A stretch of DNA of 39,328 nucleotides. Source: Pseudonocardia sp. SCN 73-27 (GTDB lineage Bacteria; Actinomycetota; Actinomycetes; Mycobacteriales; Pseudonocardiaceae). Below, piece after piece: positions 7,919 through 15,324 of the stretch. A program made the position numbers and the translations under genes. Within the stretch, counting starts at the first letter, position 1, and each line of letters opens with the position of its first letter. The notes below the pieces were generated by a model, which worked only from the letters and a program-made list of their open reading frames with translations, was not told the DNA's origin and made no database searches. The stretch is from contig MEGH01000012.1 of NCBI GenBank assembly GCA_001725415.1, positions 17,474 to 56,801 of the forward strand. Direction: 5' to 3'.

Positions 7919-8998
7919 TCAGAGCCATCCCTTGCGGCGCAACATGAGATAGATGATCCCGGCCAGGAGCACGATCAGCGAGGTGCTCGAGACGAACCCC
8001 CACGGCTGGTCGAACCCCGGGTAGGGCACGTTCTGGCCGTACCAGCCCGTGATGGCGGTGGGCACGGCGATGATCGCGGCCCACGCCGCGAGCTTGCGGG
8101 TGATGACGTTGAGCTCGTTGCCCTGCTCGGTGGCGTAGCTGTCGAGGATCGTCGTCACGTGGTCGCGGGTCGCGTCGACCGTCTCGGCGGCGCCGAGCGC
8201 GTGGTCGTGGACGTCCTCGAAGTAGGGCACCATCGCGGGCCGGGCGAGGCGGATGTGCTCGTCGTCGCGCAGCAGCCGCGCCAGGACCTCCCGCATCGGC
8301 ACGGTGACCCGGCGCAGGGCGGCGAGGCTCGTGCGGAGCTCGAACCCGCGGCGCCGGACGTCGACGTCGTGGTCGGGGTCGAACAACGCCTCCTCCAGCT
8401 CGTCGGCGAGGTCGTCGAGCTGTTGTGCCGCGCGGTGCTGGCCGTCGACGACCGCGTCGAGCCACCCGTGCACGAGGAACCCGACACCGTTCTCGGCGAG
8501 GTCGGCGGAGGCGTCCCAGCGGGTCTCCACGACGTCGACGTCGAAGTCGGCCTTGCGCACCGTGATCAGCGCCCGCGGCGTCACGAACGCGCTCATCTCG
8601 CTGGTCAGCAGCTCGCAGCCGCCGTCGCGGACCTGGACGGCGTAGAGATTGACGAACAGGTGCGTGCGGTAGCGGTCGGCCTTGGGACGCTGCTCATCGA
8701 CGACGGCGTCCTCGACCGCGAGCGGGTGCAGGCCGAACTCCTCGACGAGTATCGCGAGGTCGGCCTCATCGGGGTCGTGCAGGTCGAGCCATACGACGGT
8801 GTCGTCGTGCGCGGTGAGGTGCTCGGAGATGCGCTCCGCCGGGAAGCCCTCGTCGACGAGCGCGCCCGCCCGGTAGAGCCGCGTGCGGGTGGGGCAGCGC
8901 GGCGGGACGGCCGTCGTCACGCTCGTCGCGTGTGGTCCGGGCGTCTGCGGGTCCCCCTGGGCGGGACGGGTGCGCGGTGTCGGGTGTGGACCGGTCAT
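7919..8998 (-). CDS. CorA-family divalent cation transporter (GQN variant)
   Basis: The product has 359 residues. A cytoplasmic funnel domain (about 35-290) is followed by two membrane helices at the C-terminus: LAAWAAIIAVPTAITGW and FVSSTSLIVLLAGIIYLML, ending in the basic tail RRKGWL. The loop between them reads WYGQNVPYPGFDQPWGF; most CorA proteins have GMN here as selectivity filter, so this is a GxN variant with Gln. Transport of Mg2+ or a related ion is expected, but selectivity may differ. The N-terminal 35 residues are Pro/Thr/Arg-rich and may be an over-long start; GTG further in is possible. A GTTT-N16-AGGTAG promoter-like site sits just upstream. Confidence 0.85.
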   Translation of the reverse strand: MTGPHPTPRTRPAQGDPQTPGPHATSVTTAVPPRCPTRTRLYRAGALVDEGFPAERISEHLTAHDDTVVWLDLHDPDEADLAILVEEFGLHPLAVEDAVVDEQRPKADRYRTHLFVNLYAVQVRDGGCELLTSEMSAFVTPRALITVRKADFDVDVVETRWDASADLAENGVGFLVHGWLDAVVDGQHRAAQQLDDLADELEEALFDPDHDVDVRRRGFELRTSLAALRRVTVPMREVLARLLRDDEHIRLARPAMVPYFEDVHDHALGAAETVDATRDHVTTILDSYATEQGNELNVITRKLAAWAAIIAVPTAITGWYGQNVPYPGFDQPWGFVSSTSLIVLLAGIIYLMLRRKGWL

Positions 8999-9006
8999 GC
9001 CCCGAC

Positions 9007-9032
9007 CTACCTGGCGGGAGGCCGTCGCAAAC
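9007..9032 (-). promoter_or_regulatory. Probable SigB/SigF-type promoter of corA
   Basis: On the minus strand GTTT (9032-9029), 16 bases and AGGTAG (9012-9007) end 9 bases before the ATG at 8998. The -35 is exact and the -10 has one mismatch to GGGTAG. If used, the transcript would be nearly leaderless. Confidence 0.45.
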
Positions 9033-9038
9033 CGGTTG

Positions 9039-9494
9039 TCACCGTGGCGGGGATGCAGTCTCGGCCCGGTGCCCGGAGCCGCTCGGAACGAGTGCGAGGA
9101 CCAGGCCCGCGACCGCGAACACCCCCGCGACGACGACGGCGGGCACGTTCATCCCCAGCCAGTGCGCGGACGGGACCAGGACGCCGACGATCCCGAGCAC
9201 GACGAACACCGCGTTGACCAGGGCGAGCCCCCAGCCGTGGAGGCGCGCACCGCCCGCCCGGGTGGCGGCAGCCCAGCCGATCACCCCGACCAGCACCTGC
9301 AGGGCACTGCGCAGGGCGTTGCACTCGATGCCGAGCAGGGTGGACTGCTGCCAGTCGGGGCCGGGGATCGAGAACGACGGCCAGAACCCGACGAGCCCGT
9401 ACAGGAACATCAGCGTGCCCAGGATCAGGGCTGCGACCTGCGTCCACACGATCGGCGCCGGCCCGGGGCGGGCTCTGGCGGCGGACCCGGTCAT
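9039..9494 (-). CDS. Small four-helix membrane protein (DUF4383-like)
   Basis: The product has 151 residues. ATG 9494 is chosen because AAGGAGGAA precedes it at good spacing; the longer frame to 9551 has no such site. Four hydrophobic segments are visible: VAALILGTLMFLYGLVGF, ALRSALQVLVGVIGWAAA, GLALVNAVFVVLGIVGVL and VVVAGVFAVAGLVLALV. The arrangement recalls DUF4383-type proteins, which have no known reaction; the match is from general pattern only. It is divergent from the small gene at 9655 and upstream of corA on the same strand. Confidence 0.65.
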   Translation of the reverse strand: MTGSAARARPGPAPIVWTQVAALILGTLMFLYGLVGFWPSFSIPGPDWQQSTLLGIECNALRSALQVLVGVIGWAAATRAGGARLHGWGLALVNAVFVVLGIVGVLVPSAHWLGMNVPAVVVAGVFAVAGLVLALVPSGSGHRAETASPPR

Positions 9495-9654
9495 GGTTGT
9501 TCCTCCTTCGGACGACGACGCCGGCGGGGAGCCGGTGGACCGCCAGTCCACCCACCGCCGCGCCTTCCACGCGCCCGGCAGCCGACGCGTGCGGACCCGC
9601 GCGACGGGGTAGGCCGCGGGGACCGCGACCGCGAACAGGAGGCAGGTGACCGCG

Positions 9655-9804
9655 ATGACCGACGCCCGCGACCCGGAAGGGCCGTCCGAGACCGAGGAGA
9701 CCGTCGACCGGCTGGAGGAGAAGGTCCTCGGTGGGAGAGCGCCCGACGGGGTCGAGCCACCGCCCGCGGACGACGACGAGGACGCGGCCGAGCCGCCCGA
9801 CTGA
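9655..9804 (+). CDS. Small acidic protein, 49 residues
   Basis: The frame from ATG 9655 encodes a highly acidic protein (TEETVDRLEEKVLGG in the middle, DDDEDAAEPPD at the end) with no Cys and no hydrophobic helix. GTG 9646 is an alternative start; AGGAGG at 9637-9642 is rather close to it (3 bases) and rather far from the ATG (12 bases). A GGGTAG element at 9607-9612 lies upstream but has no clear GTTT partner. The function is unknown. Confidence 0.5.
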   Translation: MTDARDPEGPSETEETVDRLEEKVLGGRAPDGVEPPPADDDEDAAEPPD

Positions 9805-9823
9805 GCCGGCCGACCGACCCGGC

Positions 9824-9964
9824 CTACTTCTCCGCCGCCTGCTGCGCCGCGGTGTTGGCGAGCTGCAGGAAGTCCACGGTGTACCCGTCAGGGGCGTACT
9901 CCGTGACGCTGCGGGCCCGCGAGGCGTTCACCGCGCGGGTGTACGGGGTGGAGTCCGCTGACCT
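9824..9964 (-). pseudogene. C-terminal fragment of an unidentified protein
   Basis: On the minus strand about 45 codons read as convincing protein (TEYAPDGYTVDFLQLANTAA followed by QQAAEK and TAG at 9824). To the right the sequence passes directly into the AraC-like piece on the opposite strand, so no start or upstream part of this gene remains. I do not recognise the family. It is part of a block of fragments between 9.8 and 10.55 kb. Confidence 0.4.
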
Positions 9965-9976
9965 GCCCTGCTGGAC

Positions 9977-10220
9977 ATGAACTCCGAGGTGCCCGTCCGG
10001 GTGCGGACCGATCCGCTGCCCGACTACCTGGCGGTCTGCCTGCCGGCCCGTGGCGGGATGGCGGTGTCGCACGCGGGCGAGTCGTTCGACGTGGAGGCCG
10101 GCGGCCACGGGCCCGTCGGCGGCCCGCGGTCCGAGCTGGTCATGGGCCGGGGCCGCGACATGCGCCTCGTCGCCGTCCGCCTCGAGCTGCCCGCGCTGCG
10201 CAGGCGGAGCGTCGAGGGGT
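9977..10220 (+). pseudogene. N-terminal ligand-binding fragment of an AraC-family regulator
   Basis: The roughly 75 codons from 9977 match the AraC-binding-like cupin half of actinobacterial AraC regulators: DYLAVCLPARGGMAVSHAG, then PVGGPRSELVMG and DMRLVAVRLELPAL. The start of the domain and the whole C-terminal helix-turn-helix part are missing. The frame stays open by chance into the STAS gene, but the residues in between (Arg- and Ala-rich) are not protein-like. A fused AraC-STAS protein is therefore not credible to me. Confidence 0.55.
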
Positions 10221-10370
10221 GGGAGACCGTCCCGCGGCGTGCCGTTGCGAGGAGCTCGCGGCACGCGTCGAGGCGTTGGGATCGGCGGCGGGACACTGCG
10301 GCGGTCGGTCACCGTGGGGCGGCCGCAGGGCGGTGGGCCGGTGCTCTGGACCGGGTGCCTCGTCCATGGG

Positions 10371-10550
10371 GAACTGCTCGGGCCCGGCGCCGTGCGGGTC
10401 GCGTCGGTGGTGCGTGCCGGGCCGGCGGAAGCGGTGTGCCGCAGCGTGCTGGGGCGCCTCGTCGGCACCGCCCGGACCGCCGTCGACGTGGCGCTGCTCG
10501 TCGTCGTCCGTTGCGAAGGGCCGTTTCCTCCTCTGTACTGGAGGCAGTGA
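10371..10550 (+). pseudogene. Possible C-terminal fragment of a SpoIIE-type phosphatase
   Basis: In a third frame the stretch GAVRVASVVRAGPAEAVCRS followed by VLGRLVGTARTAVDVALLVVV resembles the end of PP2C/SpoIIE domains, where an Asp-Asp-hydrophobic strand (DDVALLVVR) closes the fold. One of the two expected Asp residues is Val here. The stop at 10548-10550 overlaps the likely GTG of the STAS gene, as would be normal for a phosphatase-STAS pair. Identification is tentative because only about 45 residues are informative. Confidence 0.4.
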
Positions 10551-10921
10551 CGGGCGACGGCGGCAAGGGGGCTGCGACGAACGAGAGCCGGTTCCGGGCG
10601 GGGGACCCCGCCCTCGACGTCGACGTCCGGGTGGGCCCAGGCCGCGGTGGGCGCGGCGATGCCGTCATCACCCTGCGGGGCGAGCTCGACCTGGTCAACC
10701 GCGCGCTGCTCGCCGCACAGCTGGACGCGGTCACCTCACGGTGGCGCCATGTCGTGGTCGACCTCGACGGTGTGTCGTTGCTCGCCGCATGCGCGGTCTC
10801 CGAGCTGGTCCGGGCGCGTGAACGGGTGGCGCGCAACGGCGGGACGCTCGTGCTGCGCACCGGCCGGGGAATGCCGGCCGCGGTGGTGTTGCGCGCCCTG
10901 CGCGTCGCCGGGGTGGAATGA
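10547..10921 (+). CDS. STAS-domain anti-sigma-factor antagonist-like protein
   Basis: The 124-residue product has a STAS fold from about residue 35: ITLRGELDLVNRALLAAQLD, then HVVVDLDGVSLLAACAVSEL and GGTLVLRTGRGMPAAVVL. In classic antagonists the loop after the second strand is DSSG or DSTG and the Ser is phosphorylated by the anti-sigma kinase. Here it reads LAACA, so the target Ser is absent and the protein cannot be switched in the usual way. GTG 10547 overlaps the preceding remnant's stop; GTG 10631 is an alternative start at the domain edge. It probably belongs to the same partner-switching network as the phosphatases and HATPases in the window. Confidence 0.75.
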   Translation: MTGDGGKGAATNESRFRAGDPALDVDVRVGPGRGGRGDAVITLRGELDLVNRALLAAQLDAVTSRWRHVVVDLDGVSLLAACAVSELVRARERVARNGGTLVLRTGRGMPAAVVLRALRVAGVE

Positions 10922-11131
10922 GGCCGCACCACACGAGTTCGCGGTCGAGCAGTGGCCAACCTGGGTTCTCGGTCCTGTCGCCGTGCAGCGGGGGCCACGA
11001 CCTCACGACGGGATCGGCCCCACCGCCGGCGCGCTGACGCCCCTGCCGGCGGCACCCGTCGAGGCGTCCCCGCGTGTTTCGTGAAGGGGTGAGAACGGGG
11101 ACACTGGGGCGACCGGAGGGAAGGCCACGCC

Positions 11132-11875
11132 ATGTCGGCCGACGAGCTGTCCCCGAACTCGTCCGGTGCCCACGCCTGGGCAGTCGAGTTCTCCGCGCTG
11201 GCCGCGGCCCTGGAGTCCGCGAAAACCGGACCGGAGGCGCTGGAGCGCATCGTGTCCGCCGGCGTCGCGCTGCTCCCGGCAGCCGACATGGTCAGCATCA
11301 GCCTGCGCCGCGACGACGGCTCGTTCCTGACCGCCGCCACGACCGCGCCCCTGGCCGCCCGGCTCGACGAGCTCCAGTACGTGCTGCGGGAGGGCCCGTG
11401 CGTGCTGGCCAGCCGCCGAGCGGGCCTCGGCATGTTCGCGTCGTCGGACCTCGGTGCCGACCCCTTGGTGCGCCGATGGGGTCCGGCGGCGGTCCAGGAG
11501 GGTGTGCGCAGCGCCCTGGCCGTCGGGCTGTTCGCCCACGAGGACCCGCCGCGCGTCGGCGCCCTCAACTTCTTCTCCTTCACCCGGGGCGCGCTCGACG
11601 ACGTCGACCACGACGCCGCTGTCGTGCTGGCGACGCACGCCGCGGCCGTGCTCCATGCACACGAGGAGGCGGAGGCTGCGGCGCGGGAGAACGAGAACCT
11701 GCGCGAGGCCCTCCGCAACCGGGACCTCATCGGTCAGGCCAAGGGGATCCTCATGGAACGCGAGGGCATCGGCGAGGACGCGGCCTTCGCGATCCTGCGA
11801 TCGGTGTCGCAGCGGATGAACGTCAAGCTGTCGGAGATCGCCAGGACGGTCACCGACCGCCACGGCGAGCTCTGA
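11132..11875 (+). CDS. GAF-ANTAR transcription antitermination regulator
   Basis: The 247-residue product starts at ATG 11132 with GGAGGGA upstream. Residues about 20-165 form a GAF domain (ALERIVSAGVALLPAADMVS through ALNFFSF). Residues about 185-240 form an ANTAR domain (NRDLIGQAKGILMEREG, AFAILRSVSQRMNVKLSEIA). ANTAR domains bind dual-hairpin RNA and prevent termination; in actinobacteria GAF-ANTAR proteins are common one-component sensors. GTTT at 11076-11079 and GGGGAC at 11097-11102 (17-base spacer) are a weak SigB-like pair upstream. It converges on the SDR gene with a 9-base gap. Confidence 0.9.
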   Translation: MSADELSPNSSGAHAWAVEFSALAAALESAKTGPEALERIVSAGVALLPAADMVSISLRRDDGSFLTAATTAPLAARLDELQYVLREGPCVLASRRAGLGMFASSDLGADPLVRRWGPAAVQEGVRSALAVGLFAHEDPPRVGALNFFSFTRGALDDVDHDAAVVLATHAAAVLHAHEEAEAAARENENLREALRNRDLIGQAKGILMEREGIGEDAAFAILRSVSQRMNVKLSEIARTVTDRHGEL

Positions 11876-11884
11876 GAGGGCCCC

Positions 11885-12781
11885 TCACGTGATGGGGGAG
11901 CCGCCGGTGACGCCCAGTACCTCCGAGGTCATGTACGACGACTCCTGCGACGCCAGGAACACGAAGAACGGCGCCAGCTCGGCGGGTTGCGCGGCTCGGC
12001 CCATCGGAGCCTGCGCGCCGAACGACTCGAGCTTGTCCGCACCCATCGTGGCCGGGATCAGCGGCGTCCACACCGGGCCGGGGGCCACGGAGTTGACCCG
12101 GATCCCGCGGTCGACGAGATCGTGCCCCAGCCCCTTCGTGAAGTTCACGATCGCGGCCTTCGAGGTGGCGTAGTCGAGCAGGTGCGGCGAGGGTGAGAAC
12201 GCCTGCACCGACGACGTCGTGATGATCGACGAGCCCGGCGGCATGTGCGGGACCGCGGCCCGGGCGAGCCAGAACAGCGCGTACACGTTGGTGCGCATGA
12301 CCCGGTCGAACTGCTCGGTGGTGATGCCGAGCAGGCCCTTGTCCTGCGACATCTGGTAGGCGGCGTTGCTGATCAGGACGTCGATGCGGCCGAAGGCGTC
12401 GACCGCGCGGGCGACCACGTCGGTGCACTGCTGCTCCTCCCGCAGGTCGACGGCGACCGTGACCGCCTCCCGGCCTGCCTGCCCGACCCAGCGGGCGGTC
12501 TCGGCCGCGTGGTCGGCCTCCTCGGGGAGATGGGTCAGCAGCACGTCGGCGCCCTCGCGGGCCATCGCGATCGCCACGGCACGGCCGATCCCGGAGTCCC
12601 CGCCGGTGAGCACGACCTTGCGGTCGACGAGCCGGTCGGTGCCACGGTAGGTCCGTTCGCCGTGGTCGGGAACGACGTCCATCTCGTCGTTGCGGCCGGG
12701 CCACGCCACGGGCCTGTTCCCGCTACCGGGGGAGGCGAAGCGCTCGGTGGGGTCGGCGGGGGTGAACTGGTCGTCGCTCAC
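11885..12781 (-). CDS. SDR-family oxidoreductase (YhdN/YhxD-type, stress-associated)
   Basis: The 298-residue product starts at GTG 12781 (VSDDQFTPADPTERF); the longer upstream frame is Arg-rich and not protein-like. The N-terminal tail (about 45 residues) is typical of the large SDRs annotated as general-stress dehydrogenases. The NAD(P) motif is TGGDSGIGRAVA, the structural motif is ISNAAYQ (in place of NNAG), and the catalytic residues are Ser in ITTSSVQAF and Tyr-x3-Lys in DYATSKAAI. The C-terminus reads SYMTSEVLGVTGGSPIT. The substrate is unknown. It stands alone between the GAF-ANTAR gene and the Rv2629-like gene. Confidence 0.88.
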   Translation of the reverse strand: MSDDQFTPADPTERFASPGSGNRPVAWPGRNDEMDVVPDHGERTYRGTDRLVDRKVVLTGGDSGIGRAVAIAMAREGADVLLTHLPEEADHAAETARWVGQAGREAVTVAVDLREEQQCTDVVARAVDAFGRIDVLISNAAYQMSQDKGLLGITTEQFDRVMRTNVYALFWLARAAVPHMPPGSSIITTSSVQAFSPSPHLLDYATSKAAIVNFTKGLGHDLVDRGIRVNSVAPGPVWTPLIPATMGADKLESFGAQAPMGRAAQPAELAPFFVFLASQESSYMTSEVLGVTGGSPIT

Positions 12782-12915
12782 GGGGTCTCCGTCGGGTCGG
12801 ATGGCGGTAGGTCGGGGTGTCGCGAAGGGCCGGCCGCGCCGCCGGTGGCTCCCGGCTCCCGCGACGACGGCCGACGTTCGACGCCTTCCCCGTCGCACGC
12901 GGGGTCAATCGCCCG

Positions 12916-12941
12916 GTGTGGCCCCCCTCCGGCCCGGGTAG
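12916..12941 (+). promoter_or_regulatory. Probable SigB/SigF-type promoter of the Rv2629-like gene
   Basis: GTGT at 12916-12919, a 16-base spacer and GGGTAG at 12936-12941 lie 38 bases before ATG 12979. The -10 element is exact and the -35 has one mismatch to GTTT. Confidence 0.45.
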
Positions 12942-12978
12942 CCGGACGGACACCGCTGCCGACGACAGGGAGAAGGAG

Positions 12979-14148
12979 ATGCGAGTCGACTGGCTGCGCC
13001 CCGCGTGCGACCGGCCAGGACCGTTCGCGACGGTGCTGATCGACGCCACCCACGACACCGAGGACGCAGCCGAGCTGGCCCGGTTGCGGCGCCGCGGCGT
13101 CGTCGACGACCTCACCGACCAGGGGGCGCCCGCGGCCGTGCGGGACGTGGTCGACGCCGCCCTCGCCGACGTCCCACCCGCCGACGGCACCGCGGGCCGC
13201 GTGCTCGTCGTCGACGACACCGGTGTGCTCGTGGACCGGGTCACGCCGGTCCCGCCCGCGGCCCCGGTCACCCGGTGGGGCCTGCTGCCCGGGCTCCTCG
13301 CCGTCGTCACCGAGGTCCCCGAGGTGGTTCGGACGGTGACCGTGCACGTCGACGAGGCCGGAGGCGAGGTCACCGTCGCCGGCGAGGAACCGGTCACGGT
13401 CGGCGGCGACATGCCGGTGCACAAGGTCCCAGGGGGCGGCCCGTCGCACCTGCCGATGCAGGAACGCGTCGAGGAGAGCCGGCGGCGCAACACCGCCGCG
13501 GTCGCCGAAGCCGTCGACCGGGCCGTGCAGCGCACCGGCGCCGACGTGGTCGTCCTCACCGGGGACGCCCGCACCCGTGGCCGGCTGCGCGACCGGCTGT
13601 CGCGGCGCAGCGCCGAGGTGCTGGTCGAGATCGAGAACAGCGCGGGTGACCGCGGCGCGGACCTGCCCGACACCGTCGCCCGTGCCGAGGACGACGTGCG
13701 CGAGCGGCACCGCCGCGCCGCGTTCGACCGCTTCGCGCAGGCCACCGGGCACGGCGACGGGCTGGCCGTGACCGGCGAGGCCGACGTGCTCGCCGCGGCC
13801 CGCGCGCAAGCGGTCGAGACGCTGCTGGTCGACCCGGCCGCGGTGCCCGCCGACGACATATGGGTGGGCACCGACCCGGCCGCGCTCGCCGCCGACGAGG
13901 CAGGCCTCACCGCGATGGGCAGCAGCGTGAGCGGCCGGGCACCGGTGGTCGACGCCCTGCTGCGGGCCGCGGTCGCGACGGACGCCGACGTCGTCGTGAC
14001 CGGGCAGGACGGGTGGCGCGACCCGCTCGACCCCGACGCCCGCGCGCCGGACGCCACCGACGCCCGCGAGGACGACGTCCCGGACCGGGGGCCGGCGCTG
14101 CGGCACGGGCTCGGTGCGGTCCTGCGCTTCGCGGTCGCCCCCACCTGA
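12979..14148 (+). CDS. Rv2629/baeRF-family protein (release-factor-like fold)
   Basis: The 389-residue product starts at ATG 12979 (MRVDWLRPACDRPGPF) behind an AGGGAGAAGGAG sequence. It has the layout of the actinobacterial Rv2629 family, related to bacterial eRF1-like (baeRF) proteins and annotated as peptide chain release factor 1-like: an N-terminal domain (ATVLIDATHDTEDA), a middle segment with VHKVPGGGPSHLPMQERVEE, and a C-terminal domain with repeated VLTGDAR / VVVTGQDGW strands. Its role is not settled; in Mycobacterium tuberculosis the relative belongs to the dormancy response, and ribosome rescue or hibernation is proposed for the wider family. It is followed by the anti-sigma HATPase gene after 8 bases, so the two are probably one operon. 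Confidence 0.85.
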   Translation: MRVDWLRPACDRPGPFATVLIDATHDTEDAAELARLRRRGVVDDLTDQGAPAAVRDVVDAALADVPPADGTAGRVLVVDDTGVLVDRVTPVPPAAPVTRWGLLPGLLAVVTEVPEVVRTVTVHVDEAGGEVTVAGEEPVTVGGDMPVHKVPGGGPSHLPMQERVEESRRRNTAAVAEAVDRAVQRTGADVVVLTGDARTRGRLRDRLSRRSAEVLVEIENSAGDRGADLPDTVARAEDDVRERHRRAAFDRFAQATGHGDGLAVTGEADVLAAARAQAVETLLVDPAAVPADDIWVGTDPAALAADEAGLTAMGSSVSGRAPVVDALLRAAVATDADVVVTGQDGWRDPLDPDARAPDATDAREDDVPDRGPALRHGLGAVLRFAVAPT

Positions 14149-14156
14149 CGTCCCGC

Positions 14157-14585
14157 GTGGACGCGACCGGGCGTGCGGACGGGCTGTGCTGCACGCTCAC
14201 CCTGGAGGCCGAGCCCTACCGGCTCGGCCTCCTCCGGCACGCCGTCTCGGTGTGGCTGACGGCCGTCCGCTGGCCCGCGGACGCGTCGTCACAGATCGTG
14301 TCCGCGGTCGGCGAGGCCGTCAGCAACACCATCGAGCACGCCTACACGAGCGACCCACCGGGGCCCGTGCGCGTCGCGCTGCGCGTCGAGCGCGTCGGGA
14401 CGGGCCACGAACGGGTCCGCCTGGTCGTGAGCGACCGGGGTCGTTGGCGCCCAGGCGATCCGGAGCCACCGCGGGGGAACGGGATGCTGCTGATGCAGGC
14501 CCTGTGTGCCGCGGTCCACGTCGAGACCGACGCCGGCGGCACCCGGCTGACGTTGCTCAGCGAGGCGGTCCGCGGGCGCCGGTGA
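14157..14585 (+). CDS. Anti-sigma-factor-type GHKL ATPase (RsbW-like)
   Basis: The 142-residue product from GTG 14157 is a single HATPase_c domain of the RsbW/SpoIIAB type. Visible boxes are the N box VSAVGEAVSNTIEHAY, the G1 box VVSDRGRW and the lid/G2 box PRGNGMLLMQAL. Such proteins bind a SigB/SigF-type sigma factor and phosphorylate the STAS antagonist. Directly downstream lies the remnant of exactly such a sigma gene, so this protein has lost its natural operon partner. It may now act on another sigma factor or be an orphan. Confidence 0.88.
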   Translation: MDATGRADGLCCTLTLEAEPYRLGLLRHAVSVWLTAVRWPADASSQIVSAVGEAVSNTIEHAYTSDPPGPVRVALRVERVGTGHERVRLVVSDRGRWRPGDPEPPRGNGMLLMQALCAAVHVETDAGGTRLTLLSEAVRGRR

Positions 14586-14639
14586 CTCCGGGACGCGTCG
14601 TCGGCGCGGGCGAGCACGGGAACGCAGGTACCGTCGATC

Positions 14640-14934
14640 CGTCGGCCACCGCGGCGGGTCGCTGCACGAGCCGCTGGCCCAGCGCCTGGGCCGGGCGCCG
14701 CGACCGTCGGAGCTCTCCGAGGCCCCCGGCGTCGGCGTCGAGGAGGTCCTGGAGGCGCTGCACGCCGAGGAGAACCACCGCGCCGCGACGCTCGACGCCC
14801 CCGCACCCGGTGAGGACCGCCTTCCCGGGCGACCGGCTCGGCGAGATCGAGACCCATCAGGAGCTCGTCGACGACCCGGGCCGGCCGCCGGCCGGCGGGA
14901 CCGCGGCACTCCTCGGCCCGCAGGCACGGCCAGG
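14640..14934 (+). pseudogene. Remnant of a SigB/SigF/SigG-family sigma factor
   Basis: Frame one reads EPLAQRLGRAPRPSELSEA, then GVGVEEVLEALHAEE and ATLDAPAPGED; a second frame continues with FPGDRLGEIETHQELVDD. This is the region-3 part of a SigF-family sigma factor, where RLGRAPTPSELAE, then VEEVLEAL, SLDAP and LGE...ELVDDR are family hallmarks. Region 2 (core and -10 binding) and region 4 (-35 binding) are both gone and there is at least one frameshift. It follows the intact anti-sigma HATPase on the same strand and runs into the 3' end of the opposite TraR gene. A non-functional gene is the only reasonable reading. Confidence 0.8.
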
Positions 14935-15282
14935 TCAGACGGGAGCGGCACCCTCGGCGTGAACGCGGCACCGGTCGGCCTCCGGCCGCGCGATGAGCCG
15001 CTCGTCGTCGATGTCCTTGCCGCACACCGTGCAGCGGCCGTACTCGCCGCGGTCGAGACGTGCTCGCGCGGAGTCGATCCGGCGGCGTTGCTCGCGCAGC
15101 GTGCCCTCGGCCAGGTCGGCCTCCATGATCTCGGTCTCGCGGGAGGCGCGGTCGGCTTCGTCGACGGCACGCCGGTCGTCCTCGTCGGGCCGCAGGGGAC
15201 CACCGGCGCGGCGGTCGGCGAGCTCGTGGTCGATCCGGCGCAGCTCGTCGTCGAGCAGCGACCGGGCGCGTGCGTCGTCCAT
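14935..15282 (-). CDS. TraR/DksA-type zinc-finger protein
   Basis: The 115-residue product has a helical N-terminal part (LLDDELRRIDHELADRR, ASRETEIMEADLAEGTLREQ) and a C-terminal finger beginning GEYGRCTVCGKDI. The usual DksA/TraR finger has two CxxC pairs; here the second pair reads CRVH, so the fourth ligand would be His. Family members bind the RNA polymerase secondary channel or act as general stress proteins (YocK/YteA-like). ATG 15282 has GAGGA upstream. It is followed at a distance by ctaD on the same strand. Confidence 0.85.
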   Translation of the reverse strand: MDDARARSLLDDELRRIDHELADRRAGGPLRPDEDDRRAVDEADRASRETEIMEADLAEGTLREQRRRIDSARARLDRGEYGRCTVCGKDIDDERLIARPEADRCRVHAEGAAPV

Positions 15283-15324
15283 CGGGTCCTCTCGTGGTCG
15301 ATGGTCGAGACGGGTGTGCGGGGG

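Noticed and set aside
9495-9560. GGGTGG element as a stress promoter for the membrane-protein gene ending at 9039
   Set aside because: The -10 lacks the TA core and no GTTT occurs at the right spacing.
9977-10921. Single open frame suggesting an AraC-STAS fusion protein
   Set aside because: The 110 residues between the cupin piece and the STAS domain are Arg/Ala nonsense, and a phosphatase-like piece in another frame occupies that stretch.
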